Shown here: in pieces, positions 1 through 5,167 of the stretch
Layout of the letters: every line of letters starts with the position of its first letter
How positions within the stretch are numbered: the stretch's first letter is position 1
Origin: an uncultured Eubacteriales bacterium
GTDB taxonomy: Bacteria; Bacillota; Clostridia; Oscillospirales; Acutalibacteraceae
Direction: 5' to 3'
DNA length: 6,315 bases
Assembly: GCA_900322105.1 (NCBI GenBank)
Contig: ONYV01000073.1
Span: forward strand, 1 to 6,315
The notes under the pieces: model-generated
What the model was told of the DNA's origin: nothing
The model's input: only the letters and a program-made list of their open reading frames with translations
The model's database searches: none
Position numbers and translations under genes: made by a program

Positions 1-33
1 CGATGTCTTTTCCATTCTATGAACGATGTTTCA

Positions 34-78
34 TAAAAATGCAAAACGACCGATGAAATTTGTGTTCATCGGTCGTTT
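34..78 (-). terminator. Rho-independent terminator after aspS
   Basis: A perfect 14-bp inverted repeat (arms 44-57 and 65-78, 7-nt loop) starts 31 bp past the aspS stop codon. Read on the minus strand the hairpin is followed by TTTTGCATTTTTAT, a T-rich but interrupted tail. On the plus strand no T-tract follows, so it acts for minus-strand transcription. It most likely ends the hisS-aspS transcript. The broken U-tract could make it less efficient than a textbook terminator. Confidence 0.82.
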
Positions 79-108
79 GATCTGTTAAACGAGCTTTTAC
101 ATTTGATC

Positions 109-1887
109 TCAGGATTCCGTGACGGCAATGCCAAGATCGGCGAGCTGCTGCGGATCGACTTCGGCAGGTGCGTTCGTCATCGGCTCACTGGCGTTCTGTA
201 CCTTCGGGAAGAGAACGACATCACGCAGCGTTGGTGCGCCCAGCATCTGCATCACCAGACGATCCAGTCCGATGCCCATACCTCCGTGAGGCGGTGCGCC
301 GTACTTGAACGCATCCATCAGGAAGCCGAACTTTGTATAGGCTTCTTCGTCCGAAAGACCGAGCATCGAAAACATTTTCTTTTGCAGTTCAGGATTGGTG
401 ATACGGATAGAACCGGAAGACAGTTCTGTGCCGTTGAGCACCATATCATAGGCTTTGGCATACACTTCGCCCTTGTTGCCGTCGAGCTTGTCCATGCAGT
501 CGTCTGTGGGAGAGGTAAAGGGATGGTGCATAGCGATCCATTCGCCGCTTTCTTTGTCATATTCAAAGAACGGGAACTTGACGACCCAAAGGAAGTTGTA
601 CCCTTTTGGGATGATGTTCATTCTCTTAGCGCATTCTGTACGGAGTGCGCCAAGAGTTGTCAGTACCAAATTAGTATCGGTATCTGCGATGATAAGAACC
701 ACATCGCCCTTTTCTGCGCCTGCTTTTTGGAGGATCGCCTGCATCTCTTCTTCGCTCATGAACTTTGCAAAGCTCGAAGAAACGCTGTCATCCGTCCAGC
801 GCACCCATGCAAGCCCCTTTGCGCCCATACCGCGGACATATTCCGTCAGCTTGTCCACTTCCTTACGGGTATAAGTCTTGACCGCATTCTTGACGGTGAT
901 GCCTCGAACGGAACCGCCGCCTGCCAGCGCATTTTTGAATACGGCAAATTCAGAGGACTGCACCTCGTCGCTGATGTTGAAGATCTCCATCGCAAAGCGT
1001 GTGTCGGGCTTATCAGAACCGAAACGCTCCATCACTTCATTATAGGTATAGCGTGGGAAAGGCGTCGGGATATCGACATCCATCACGTCCTTGAAAAGAC
1101 GCTTGATATAGCGTTCGCCAAGATCAAGGATATCCTCCATATCGACAAAGGAAAGTTCAAGGTCGATCTGTGTAAACTCGGGCTGTCTGTCCGCACGGAG
1201 GTCTTCGTCACGGAAGCAGCGCGCGATCTGCATATATCTGTCAAAGCCTGCTACCATGCAAAGCTGCTTATACATCTGCGGCGACTGCGGAAGCGCATAA
1301 AACGAGCCTTTATGGATACGGGAAGGAACTAAAAAGTCTCTTGCGCCTTCGGGAGTGGATTTGATGAGCATCGGTGTTTCCAGTTCGATAAAGCCGTTCT
1401 CGTCAAAGAAGTCACGTGTCACCTTCGCTACCTTGTGACGGAACAGAATGTTCTTTTGCAGCTCAGGACGGCGCAGGTCAAGGTAACGGTATTTCAGTCT
1501 TGTCAGCTCGGCAGTCGGACAGTTATCAATGATCTCAAAAGGCGTGGTCTCGCTTTCGGAAAGAATGCGCAGTTCCTTGACTTCGATCTCGATATCGCCT
1601 GTCGGGATCTCTTTATTTTTTGCGCTGCGTTCCCTCACGACACCCCGAACGCCCAGAACATACTCCGAACGAACGGAAGACGCTTTCTCAAACACAGCTC
1701 TGTCGGTGTTGTCGTCAAACGCTAACTGTACAATACCTGTCCTGTCACGCAGGTCAATAAAGATGAGCTGACCAAGGTCTCTCTGACGCTGCGTCCAGCC
1801 GCAGACAACGACCTCTTCCCCGATATTTTCCGCACGAAGACTGCCGCAGTAGCAGGTGCGCTTCATGCCTGTTAAAAATTCTGCCAT
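109..1887 (-). CDS. aspS: Aspartyl-tRNA synthetase (AspRS), bacterial type
   Basis: This cytoplasmic class II enzyme charges tRNA-Asp with aspartate using ATP. The 592-residue length is normal for the bacterial form. Visible in order are an N-terminal OB-fold anticodon-binding domain (about 20-110, with RDLGQLIFIDLRDRTG), class II motif 1 (about 165-180, GFIELETPML), motif 2 (225-242, FRDEDLRADRQPEFTQID), the bacterial insertion (GAD) domain (about 290-420), and motif 3 (538-544, GIGLDRL) followed by the usual LFPK segment. ATG at 1887 is preceded by GGGGA at an 8-nt spacing. Met8 (MKRTCYCG) matches where many AspRS proteins begin but has a poorer ribosome site, so the longer start is preferred. 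It lies 95 bp downstream of hisS on the same strand with no good promoter between, so co-transcription is likely. Leu38 in the RDLG motif resembles the discriminating E. coli type rather than RDHG forms, which is an inference about tRNA specificity. Confidence 0.98.
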   Translation of the reverse strand: MAEFLTGMKRTCYCGSLRAENIGEEVVVCGWTQRQRDLGQLIFIDLRDRTGIVQLAFDDNTDRAVFEKASSVRSEYVLGVRGVVRERSAKNKEIPTGDIEIEVKELRILSESETTPFEIIDNCPTAELTRLKYRYLDLRRPELQKNILFRHKVAKVTRDFFDENGFIELETPMLIKSTPEGARDFLVPSRIHKGSFYALPQSPQMYKQLCMVAGFDRYMQIARCFRDEDLRADRQPEFTQIDLELSFVDMEDILDLGERYIKRLFKDVMDVDIPTPFPRYTYNEVMERFGSDKPDTRFAMEIFNISDEVQSSEFAVFKNALAGGGSVRGITVKNAVKTYTRKEVDKLTEYVRGMGAKGLAWVRWTDDSVSSSFAKFMSEEEMQAILQKAGAEKGDVVLIIADTDTNLVLTTLGALRTECAKRMNIIPKGYNFLWVVKFPFFEYDKESGEWIAMHHPFTSPTDDCMDKLDGNKGEVYAKAYDMVLNGTELSSGSIRITNPELQKKMFSMLGLSDEEAYTKFGFLMDAFKYGAPPHGGMGIGLDRLVMQMLGAPTLRDVVLFPKVQNASEPMTNAPAEVDPQQLADLGIAVTES

Positions 1888-1982
1888 AATCTATGTCCCC
1901 TTTTTTCTGTCTGTGTGATATTTTGCGCAGACGGAAAACGATCATCTCCGCTCTGTCAAAGTGTCACACATTTGATTTGTAT
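1888..1982 (-). other. hisS-aspS intergenic spacer
   Basis: The 95-bp gap between the hisS stop and the aspS start holds the aspS ribosome binding site (GGGGA, 1897-1900 region) and a 7-bp inverted repeat, TGTGTGA (1912-1918) with TCACACA (1964-1970), separated by 45 nt. A minus-strand TTGACA at 1954-1959 has no -10 hexamer at 16-18 bp, so I do not call a promoter. There is no hairpin followed by a T-run, so read-through from hisS into aspS is expected. Confidence 0.6.
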
Positions 1983-3290
1983 TTATTTCATCTTGTTCAG
2001 CCGGTTGATAAGATCAGAATTGCTGTCGTCCACATACGCCGCAAAGAAAGCGTTAAAGAAGCCGTCATCGAGCGGCACTTTGGTTTCTTCCTTGGTGGTC
2101 ATGTTTTTCAGAACGGCGCAGTTTTCTTCCATCTCGCTGTCACCGATGACCATGCTGAACCGCGCATGAATTTTGTTAGCATATTTCATCTGCGCTTTCA
2201 AGGTTCTTCCGACAATATCGCCCTCTGCGATCAGAGAAGCGCTGCGAACGCCCTCGATCAGGCTGAACGCTTTCTGCTTTGCCTTCTCTCCCAGACCGAT
2301 CACGAACAGATCGCACACAGGCGGTTCGGGGATCGCAATGTTTTGTTTGTTTAGCAGCAGCAGCAGCCGTTCCATACCCATGCCAAAGCCCAGAGAGGGT
2401 GTATGCTGACCGCCCAATTCTTCGATCAGTCCGTCATACCGTCCGCCGCCGCAGACCGTGCCGACCTCGGGCGCAACAAACTCAAAGACGGTTCGTGTGT
2501 AATAATCCAGACCGCGCACGATGGACGGATTCACCTGATATTTGATACGGGCAGCATTCAGACAGCCCTTGACTTCTTCAAAGTGATCGTGACATTCTTC
2601 ACAGAGGAAATCCAGCACCTTTGGCGCATCCGCAGCGATCTTGGAGCAGACAGGACTTTTGCAGTCCAAAATTCTCATCGGATTGCGTGTCAGACGGGAA
2701 CGGCAGGTGTCGCAAAGCTCGCTTTCGTGACTGCCGAAATACTCCCTCAGCGCAGCGGTATATTTCGGGCGGCATTCCTTGCAGCCGATCGAATTGATCT
2801 CCAGAGAGATATTCTGCACATCCAGCCTGTCAAATACGGAATGAGCGGCGCACATCACTTCAGCGTCAGCATAAGCGGACGCAGCGCCGTAGACCTCCAT
2901 ACCGAACTGGTGAAATTCACGCTGTCTGCCGTAGTTTTTCTTTTCATAGCGATAGCAGGCAGTCAGATAGTACGCCTTGATGGGATAGCCGTCATTATAC
3001 AGACCATGCTCAAGCATCGCTCTGGCAGCGCCTGCCGTACCTTCGGGTTTCAATGACAGAGAATCGCCGCCTTTGGTAGTAAAGGTGTACATTTCTTTCT
3101 GGACGATATCGGTCGTATCTCCCACAGAACGGTTAAAAAGCTCTGTATGTTCAAAAACAGGCGTGCGTATTTCCTTAAAACCATACGCCTTTGCCTGACT
3201 GCGCATGATATCCTCTAAAAACTGCCATTTATACACATCCGCAGGAAGGATATCTTCTGCACCGTAAACTCTTTTCGTAATCAGATCCAT
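1983..3290 (-). CDS. hisS: Histidyl-tRNA synthetase (HisRS)
   Basis: This cytoplasmic class II enzyme attaches histidine to tRNA-His. The 435-residue length fits the bacterial family. Motif 1 lies around 38-50 (FKEIRTPVFEHTELF), followed by the RSVGDTTDIVQKEMYTF segment. Motif 2 is around 112-130 (CYRYEK...REFHQFGMEVYG). The histidine-specific signatures VRGLDYYTRTVFEF (258-271) and CGGGRYDGL (280-288) are intact, and motif 3 is GFGMGMERL (301-309). The C-terminal anticodon-binding domain begins near 325. Paired cysteines at 170/173, 193/196, 210/215 and 230/233 in the inserted region suggest a metal-binding subdomain, also found in other clostridial HisRS proteins. ATG at 3290 has GGAGG 7 nt upstream. 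It is the first gene of the hisS-aspS unit, an order conserved in many Firmicutes. No T-box leader is visible. Confidence 0.98.
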   Translation of the reverse strand: MDLITKRVYGAEDILPADVYKWQFLEDIMRSQAKAYGFKEIRTPVFEHTELFNRSVGDTTDIVQKEMYTFTTKGGDSLSLKPEGTAGAARAMLEHGLYNDGYPIKAYYLTACYRYEKKNYGRQREFHQFGMEVYGAASAYADAEVMCAAHSVFDRLDVQNISLEINSIGCKECRPKYTAALREYFGSHESELCDTCRSRLTRNPMRILDCKSPVCSKIAADAPKVLDFLCEECHDHFEEVKGCLNAARIKYQVNPSIVRGLDYYTRTVFEFVAPEVGTVCGGGRYDGLIEELGGQHTPSLGFGMGMERLLLLLNKQNIAIPEPPVCDLFVIGLGEKAKQKAFSLIEGVRSASLIAEGDIVGRTLKAQMKYANKIHARFSMVIGDSEMEENCAVLKNMTTKEETKVPLDDGFFNAFFAAYVDDSNSDLINRLNKMK

Positions 3291-3319
3291 AGTTTCGCCT
3301 CCATTTTTTTCATTCTTAT

Positions 3320-3348
3320 ATTATACAATGAATCCGTAAAATAGGCAA
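3320..3348 (-). promoter_or_regulatory. Predicted sigma-A promoter of hisS-aspS
   Basis: On the minus strand TTGCCT (3343-3348) and TATAAT (3320-3325) are separated by 17 bp. The -10 is perfect and the -35 matches four of six consensus positions. Transcription would start near 3313, giving a leader of only about 23 nt that contains the GGAGG site at 3298-3302. Confidence 0.68.
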
Positions 3349-3359
3349 CCATAATTTAT

Positions 3360-3431
3360 GAAATGAGCAGGGTTTTTGCAGCAGCTTTGCCTGACGCTTT
3401 CCGCCCGAAAGCAAAAAGCCGCCATCATTTC
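3360..3431. repeat. Imperfect 72-bp inverted repeat upstream of hisS
   Basis: The outer arms GAAATGA (3360-3366) and TCATTTC (3425-3431) are perfect complements. Inside them TTTTTGC (3373-3379) pairs with GCAAAAA (3411-3417). A compact hairpin GCTTTC/GAAAGC with a 5-nt loop (3396-3412) is nested and competes with the inner arm. No T-tract follows it on either strand, so it is not a standard terminator. It sits between the terminator of the neighbouring secreted-protein gene and the hisS -35 box. Confidence 0.6.
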
Positions 3432-3442
3432 CCGAACAGTAC

Positions 3443-3471
3443 AAAAAAAGCCGCCCGATAGACGGACGGCT
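3443..3471 (-). terminator. Rho-independent terminator of the secreted-protein gene
   Basis: A 9-bp stem (arms 3449-3457 and 3463-3471) with a 5-nt loop is followed on the minus strand by seven Ts (3443-3449). One pair is a G-U wobble on the minus-strand RNA but a C-A mismatch on the plus strand, and the T-tract is on the minus side, so the direction is clear. It lies about 45 bp past the stop codon and separates this gene from hisS-aspS. Confidence 0.92.
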
Positions 3472-3495
3472 AAAAAATCTAAAAGAGTTTTTTAG
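3470..3495. repeat. AT-rich inverted repeat just after the stop codon
   Basis: CTAAAAAA (3470-3477) is the exact complement of TTTTTTAG (3488-3495), with a 10-nt loop. It shares two bases with the GC-rich terminator stem next to it, so the two hairpins form in alternation or the A-rich part simply precedes the terminator. Its role is unknown. Confidence 0.5.
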
Positions 3496-3516
3496 TTGTG
3501 CAGTGGATCCTTGGAA

Positions 3517-4338
3517 TTATTCCTTAGAGGAAGCCTTCTTTGTCATCACTACAGCAGCACCCAGAGATGCAACAACAACTGCTACGAGAGCAACAGCGGA
3601 TGTTGTGTCGCCTGTGGGAACAGCAGAAGTCTCTGTGGACTCTTCAGCAGCAGGAGCTGTGCTGGATTCCTCAGCAGGAGCCACGCTGGACTCTTCAGCA
3701 GGAGTTTCGCTGGATTCCTCAGCAGGAGTCTCGCTGGACTCTTCAGCAGGAGCTTCGCTGGATTCCTCAGCAGGAGCCTCGCTGGACTCTTCAGCAGGAG
3801 TTTCAGCAGCAGCGCCGACCTCAGCGGTATAAGTAACGTTCCACAGTGCGTAAGCGTCGTCATCGTCTACAGTCAGAGTATCAGAAGCGAGAGTTGTGGT
3901 GTCGAGCTTTACTTTGATTGTCAGAGGCTGACCGGCAACAGCTTCCTTAGCGCAGCAGTCTGTCTGGCTGTTTTCTGTACGATCGTATGCTTCCTCGTAA
4001 TCACCCCAGCTGGTGCCCCACTCGTTGTCAAGACGAACCTTGAACTTAACGCCTGAGTAACCTCTGGAAACAACACCTGCAGAACCCTTATCCTCTGTGG
4101 ACTCTGTGATCATGTCTTCGGTAACGTTGTCGATCTCAACAGTACCTTCCCAGATGCCGTCGCCGTCGTCATCAGTCATAACAACGTCAGGAGTAGCACC
4201 CCAACCATTGAAAGAACCGCAGATGCCGACAGAGTGGGTCTTCAGTTCATCAGCGCTAAGAGCGGAAGCATTTACAACTGCTACAGAAGCAGCCATAGCA
4301 GCTACGAGAGCGATTCCAAGAATCTTTGACTTTTTCAT
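3517..4338 (-). CDS. Secreted, surface-anchored protein with starch-binding-like module and repeat stalk
   Basis: This 273-residue protein probably acts outside the cell. Residues 1-26 form a signal peptide (MKKSK, a hydrophobic core, cleavage likely after ASA). Residues 35-175 look like a beta-sandwich module: GSFNGW (41-46), DDDGDGIWEGTVEI (56-69) and KFKVRLDNEWGTSWG (98-112) resemble CBM48/X25 or SusE/SusF-type starch-binding domains, with Trp46, 63, 107 and 111 as possible sugar-stacking residues. Residues 181-228 are six 8-residue PAEESS(E/V/T)(A/T) repeats, a likely extended stalk. The C-terminus has PTGD (241-244), a hydrophobic span (about 247-265) and a Lys-containing tail, like a non-canonical sortase signal or a simple membrane anchor. 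No catalytic domain is present. ATG at 4338 has AGGAGG at a 10-nt spacing. It is monocistronic, with its own promoter and terminator. Alpha-glucan binding is inferred; another glycan or a purely structural role is possible. Confidence 0.93.
   Translation of the reverse strand: MKKSKILGIALVAAMAASVAVVNASALSADELKTHSVGICGSFNGWGATPDVVMTDDDGDGIWEGTVEIDNVTEDMITESTEDKGSAGVVSRGYSGVKFKVRLDNEWGTSWGDYEEAYDRTENSQTDCCAKEAVAGQPLTIKVKLDTTTLASDTLTVDDDDAYALWNVTYTAEVGAAAETPAEESSEAPAEESSEAPAEESSETPAEESSETPAEESSVAPAEESSTAPAAEESTETSAVPTGDTTSAVALVAVVVASLGAAVVMTKKASSKE
3655..3798 (-). repeat. Six 24-bp tandem repeats encoding the PAEESSxx stalk
   Basis: Six in-frame 24-bp copies encode residues 181-228, with a degenerate seventh copy (PAAEESTETS) that has one extra Ala codon extending to about 3630. 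The Glu-Glu codons alternate strictly between GAA-GAG and GAG-GAA from copy to copy, so the best DNA period is 48 bp. The last two residues of each unit vary (EA, ET, VA, TA). Copy number is likely to differ between strains. Confidence 0.93.
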
Positions 4339-4366
4339 TGTAGTATTTCCTCCTAAAAATTACTGA

Positions 4367-4384
4367 AACATATCTTTATATGTT
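4367..4384 (-). other. Leader hairpin of the secreted-protein gene
   Basis: A perfect 7-bp inverted repeat AACATAT (4367-4373) and ATATGTT (4378-4384) with a 4-nt loop lies a few bases after the predicted transcription start and 12 bp before the AGGAGG site. It could be a 5'-end mRNA stabilising hairpin or an operator. Its stem is all A/U except one pair, so it is weak as RNA. Confidence 0.55.
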
Positions 4385-4395
4385 CCGTTATGAGT

Positions 4396-4424
4396 ATTAT
4401 ACTATGTTATTTCCAAAAAATCAA
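4396..4424 (-). promoter_or_regulatory. Predicted sigma-A promoter of the secreted-protein gene
   Basis: On the minus strand TTGATT (4419-4424) and a perfect TATAAT (4396-4401) are separated by 17 bp. The predicted start is near 4389, giving a leader of about 50 nt that carries a small hairpin and the AGGAGG site (4349-4354). Confidence 0.7.
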
Positions 4425-4438
4425 GAGGAATTGCAGGA

Positions 4439-4462
4439 TTTTGTTACAAAGAAATAACAAAA
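4439..4462. promoter_or_regulatory. Operator-like inverted repeat upstream of the secreted-protein promoter
   Basis: TTTTGTTA (4439-4446) and TAACAAAA (4455-4462) form a perfect 8-bp dyad with an 8-bp spacer, which suits a dimeric regulator. It lies just upstream of the -35 box, and its centre is at about -61 from the predicted start, a common place for activators. A second dyad, AAAATCG (4470-4476) with CGATTTT (4486-4492), follows. The regulator is unknown, and AT-rich DNA can give such dyads by chance. Confidence 0.5.
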
Positions 4463-4866
4463 CTGTCATAAAATCGTAGTAAATCCGATTTTTTCCACAG
4501 GTTTTCTGAAAGGATCTTCCCCACAGATACCAAATTTTGGAGTGCTGTTCGTCTATATGCTATGTCTGCTTCCTATAATTTGTGCAACATTTCCCTGAAT
4601 CGTAAAAACATCCGAAATATTTCATGATAATTCATAAACAATTATTCAATAATATGCAAAATATTATTTATCGTGCACAAAATTTGCTTTATCTCAGCAC
4701 ATAAAGATGATGCATTTCACGCTCCATGTCATTTTTTAACGCTGCTGTATTTTGTTTCTCTGTATGATCGGGAAAGCATTCGTCACAAAGCAGGCTGCAA
4801 AAAGCCGGATGCCGAAAGGAGAATGAACGATCACCGGTCTTGTTCGGTTCGGCAGATCATGCAGAC
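4463..4866. other. Long intergenic region without a convincing gene
   Basis: About 400 bp of AT-rich DNA separates the secreted-protein control region from the tRNA terminator. A 67-codon open frame (GTG start at 4673, plus strand) has no suitable ribosome site at its start, no recognisable domain and unremarkable composition, so I do not call it. Near its right end GCCGAA (4811-4816) can pair with TTCGGC (4848-4853), with GAAC/GTTC inside, a possible structured RNA. TTTTCCACA (4491-4499) matches a DnaA box with one change but stands almost alone. Confidence 0.5.
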
Positions 4867-4899
4867 AAAAAAATAAGCCCCGACACATCGTGACGGGGC
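4867..4899 (-). terminator. Rho-independent terminator of tRNA-Leu
   Basis: GCCCCG (4877-4882) pairs with CGGGGC (4894-4899), extended after an A-A mismatch by CAC/GTG around a 3-nt loop. On the minus strand the hairpin is followed by TTATTTTTTT (4867-4876). It begins 5 bp after the tRNA 3' end, as expected for a single-gene tRNA transcript. Confidence 0.9.
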
Positions 4900-4904
4900 G
4901 TTTC

Positions 4905-4988
4905 TGCCGGTAACCGGACTTGAACCGGTACGGATGTTACTCCGAGGGATTTTAAGTCCCTTGCGTCTGCCTATTTCGCCATACCGGC
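4905..4988 (-). tRNA. tRNA-Leu, anticodon UAA
   Basis: The 84-nt minus-strand sequence folds as a class II tRNA. The acceptor stem is GCCGGTA/TACCGGC with discriminator A, the D stem is GCG/CGC, and the anticodon stem is AGGGA/TCCCT with loop CTTAAAA. The long variable arm is CGGA/TCCG, and the T arm is ACCGG/CCGGT with loop TTCAAGT. Anticodon TAA is at 4952-4954 and reads UUA (and UUG by wobble). The 3' CCA is not encoded, so it must be added after transcription. It has its own promoter and terminator. Confidence 0.97.
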
Positions 4989-5000
4989 AAATGTAACAAT

Positions 5001-5028
5001 ATTATACCATATTCGTTCAAAAAGTCAA
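5001..5028 (-). promoter_or_regulatory. Promoter of tRNA-Leu
   Basis: On the minus strand TTGACT (5023-5028) and TATAAT (5001-5006) are separated by 16 bp. The -10 is preceded by TGG, giving an extended -10 element. The predicted start is only about six bases before the tRNA 5' end, so the precursor leader is very short. A/T-rich tracts upstream could serve as an UP element. Confidence 0.8.
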
Positions 5029-5107
5029 GAACTATAAAAAAGTTTTTTTAAGATTTTATGGTATTTTTTATATTGTGTTTATTTTATTTGAGATTTTTAA
5101 AATGTGA

Positions 5108-5136
5108 TTGACAAATTATTTTGTGTGATTTATAAT
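5108..5136 (+). promoter_or_regulatory. Perfect consensus sigma-A promoter of the truncated secreted-protein gene
   Basis: TTGACA (5108-5113) and TATAAT (5131-5136) match consensus at all twelve positions with the ideal 17-bp spacer. The predicted start is near 5143, so the leader is about 25 nt. The heptamer TGTGATT occurs twice, at 5103-5109 and 5124-5130, exactly 21 bp apart across the promoter, and could be a repressor site. Confidence 0.85.
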
Positions 5137-5167
5137 GAATAAAAAGATTTATGGGAGGTTTTTTTAT

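Noticed and set aside
1..15. Possible minus-strand start codon (ATG at 13-15) of a gene to the left
   Set aside because: Only five codons are visible and no ribosome binding site precedes it.
103..1332. 409-codon open frame on the plus strand opposite aspS
   Set aside because: It lies entirely antisense to a clear aspartyl-tRNA synthetase, has no ribosome site at its start, and its protein has no recognisable motifs; it is a by-product of aspS codon use.
1954..1959. Minus-strand TTGACA before aspS as a separate promoter
   Set aside because: No -10-like hexamer lies 16-18 bp downstream, so it is probably chance.
3496..4056. Plus-strand open frames with Ser/Gly or Gln-rich repeats opposite the stalk region
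   Set aside because: Their repeats are the complement or a shifted reading of the 24-bp stalk repeats; the minus-strand frame has a signal peptide, ribosome site, promoter and terminator.
4491..4525. Two DnaA-box-like sites (TTTTCCACA and TTCCCCACA)
   Set aside because: Only one is a good match, the other has two mismatches, and no cluster, dnaA/dnaN genes or origin layout is nearby.
4673..4876. 67-codon plus-strand frame starting with GTG
   Set aside because: No ribosome site before the start, no domain, and its end overlaps the tRNA terminator; the internal ATG at 4823 has AGGAG too close for normal initiation.
4905..4988. tRNA-Leu as an integration site for a mobile element
   Set aside because: The tRNA is intact and directly followed by its terminator; no duplicated 3' tRNA segment or integrase is seen in the window.
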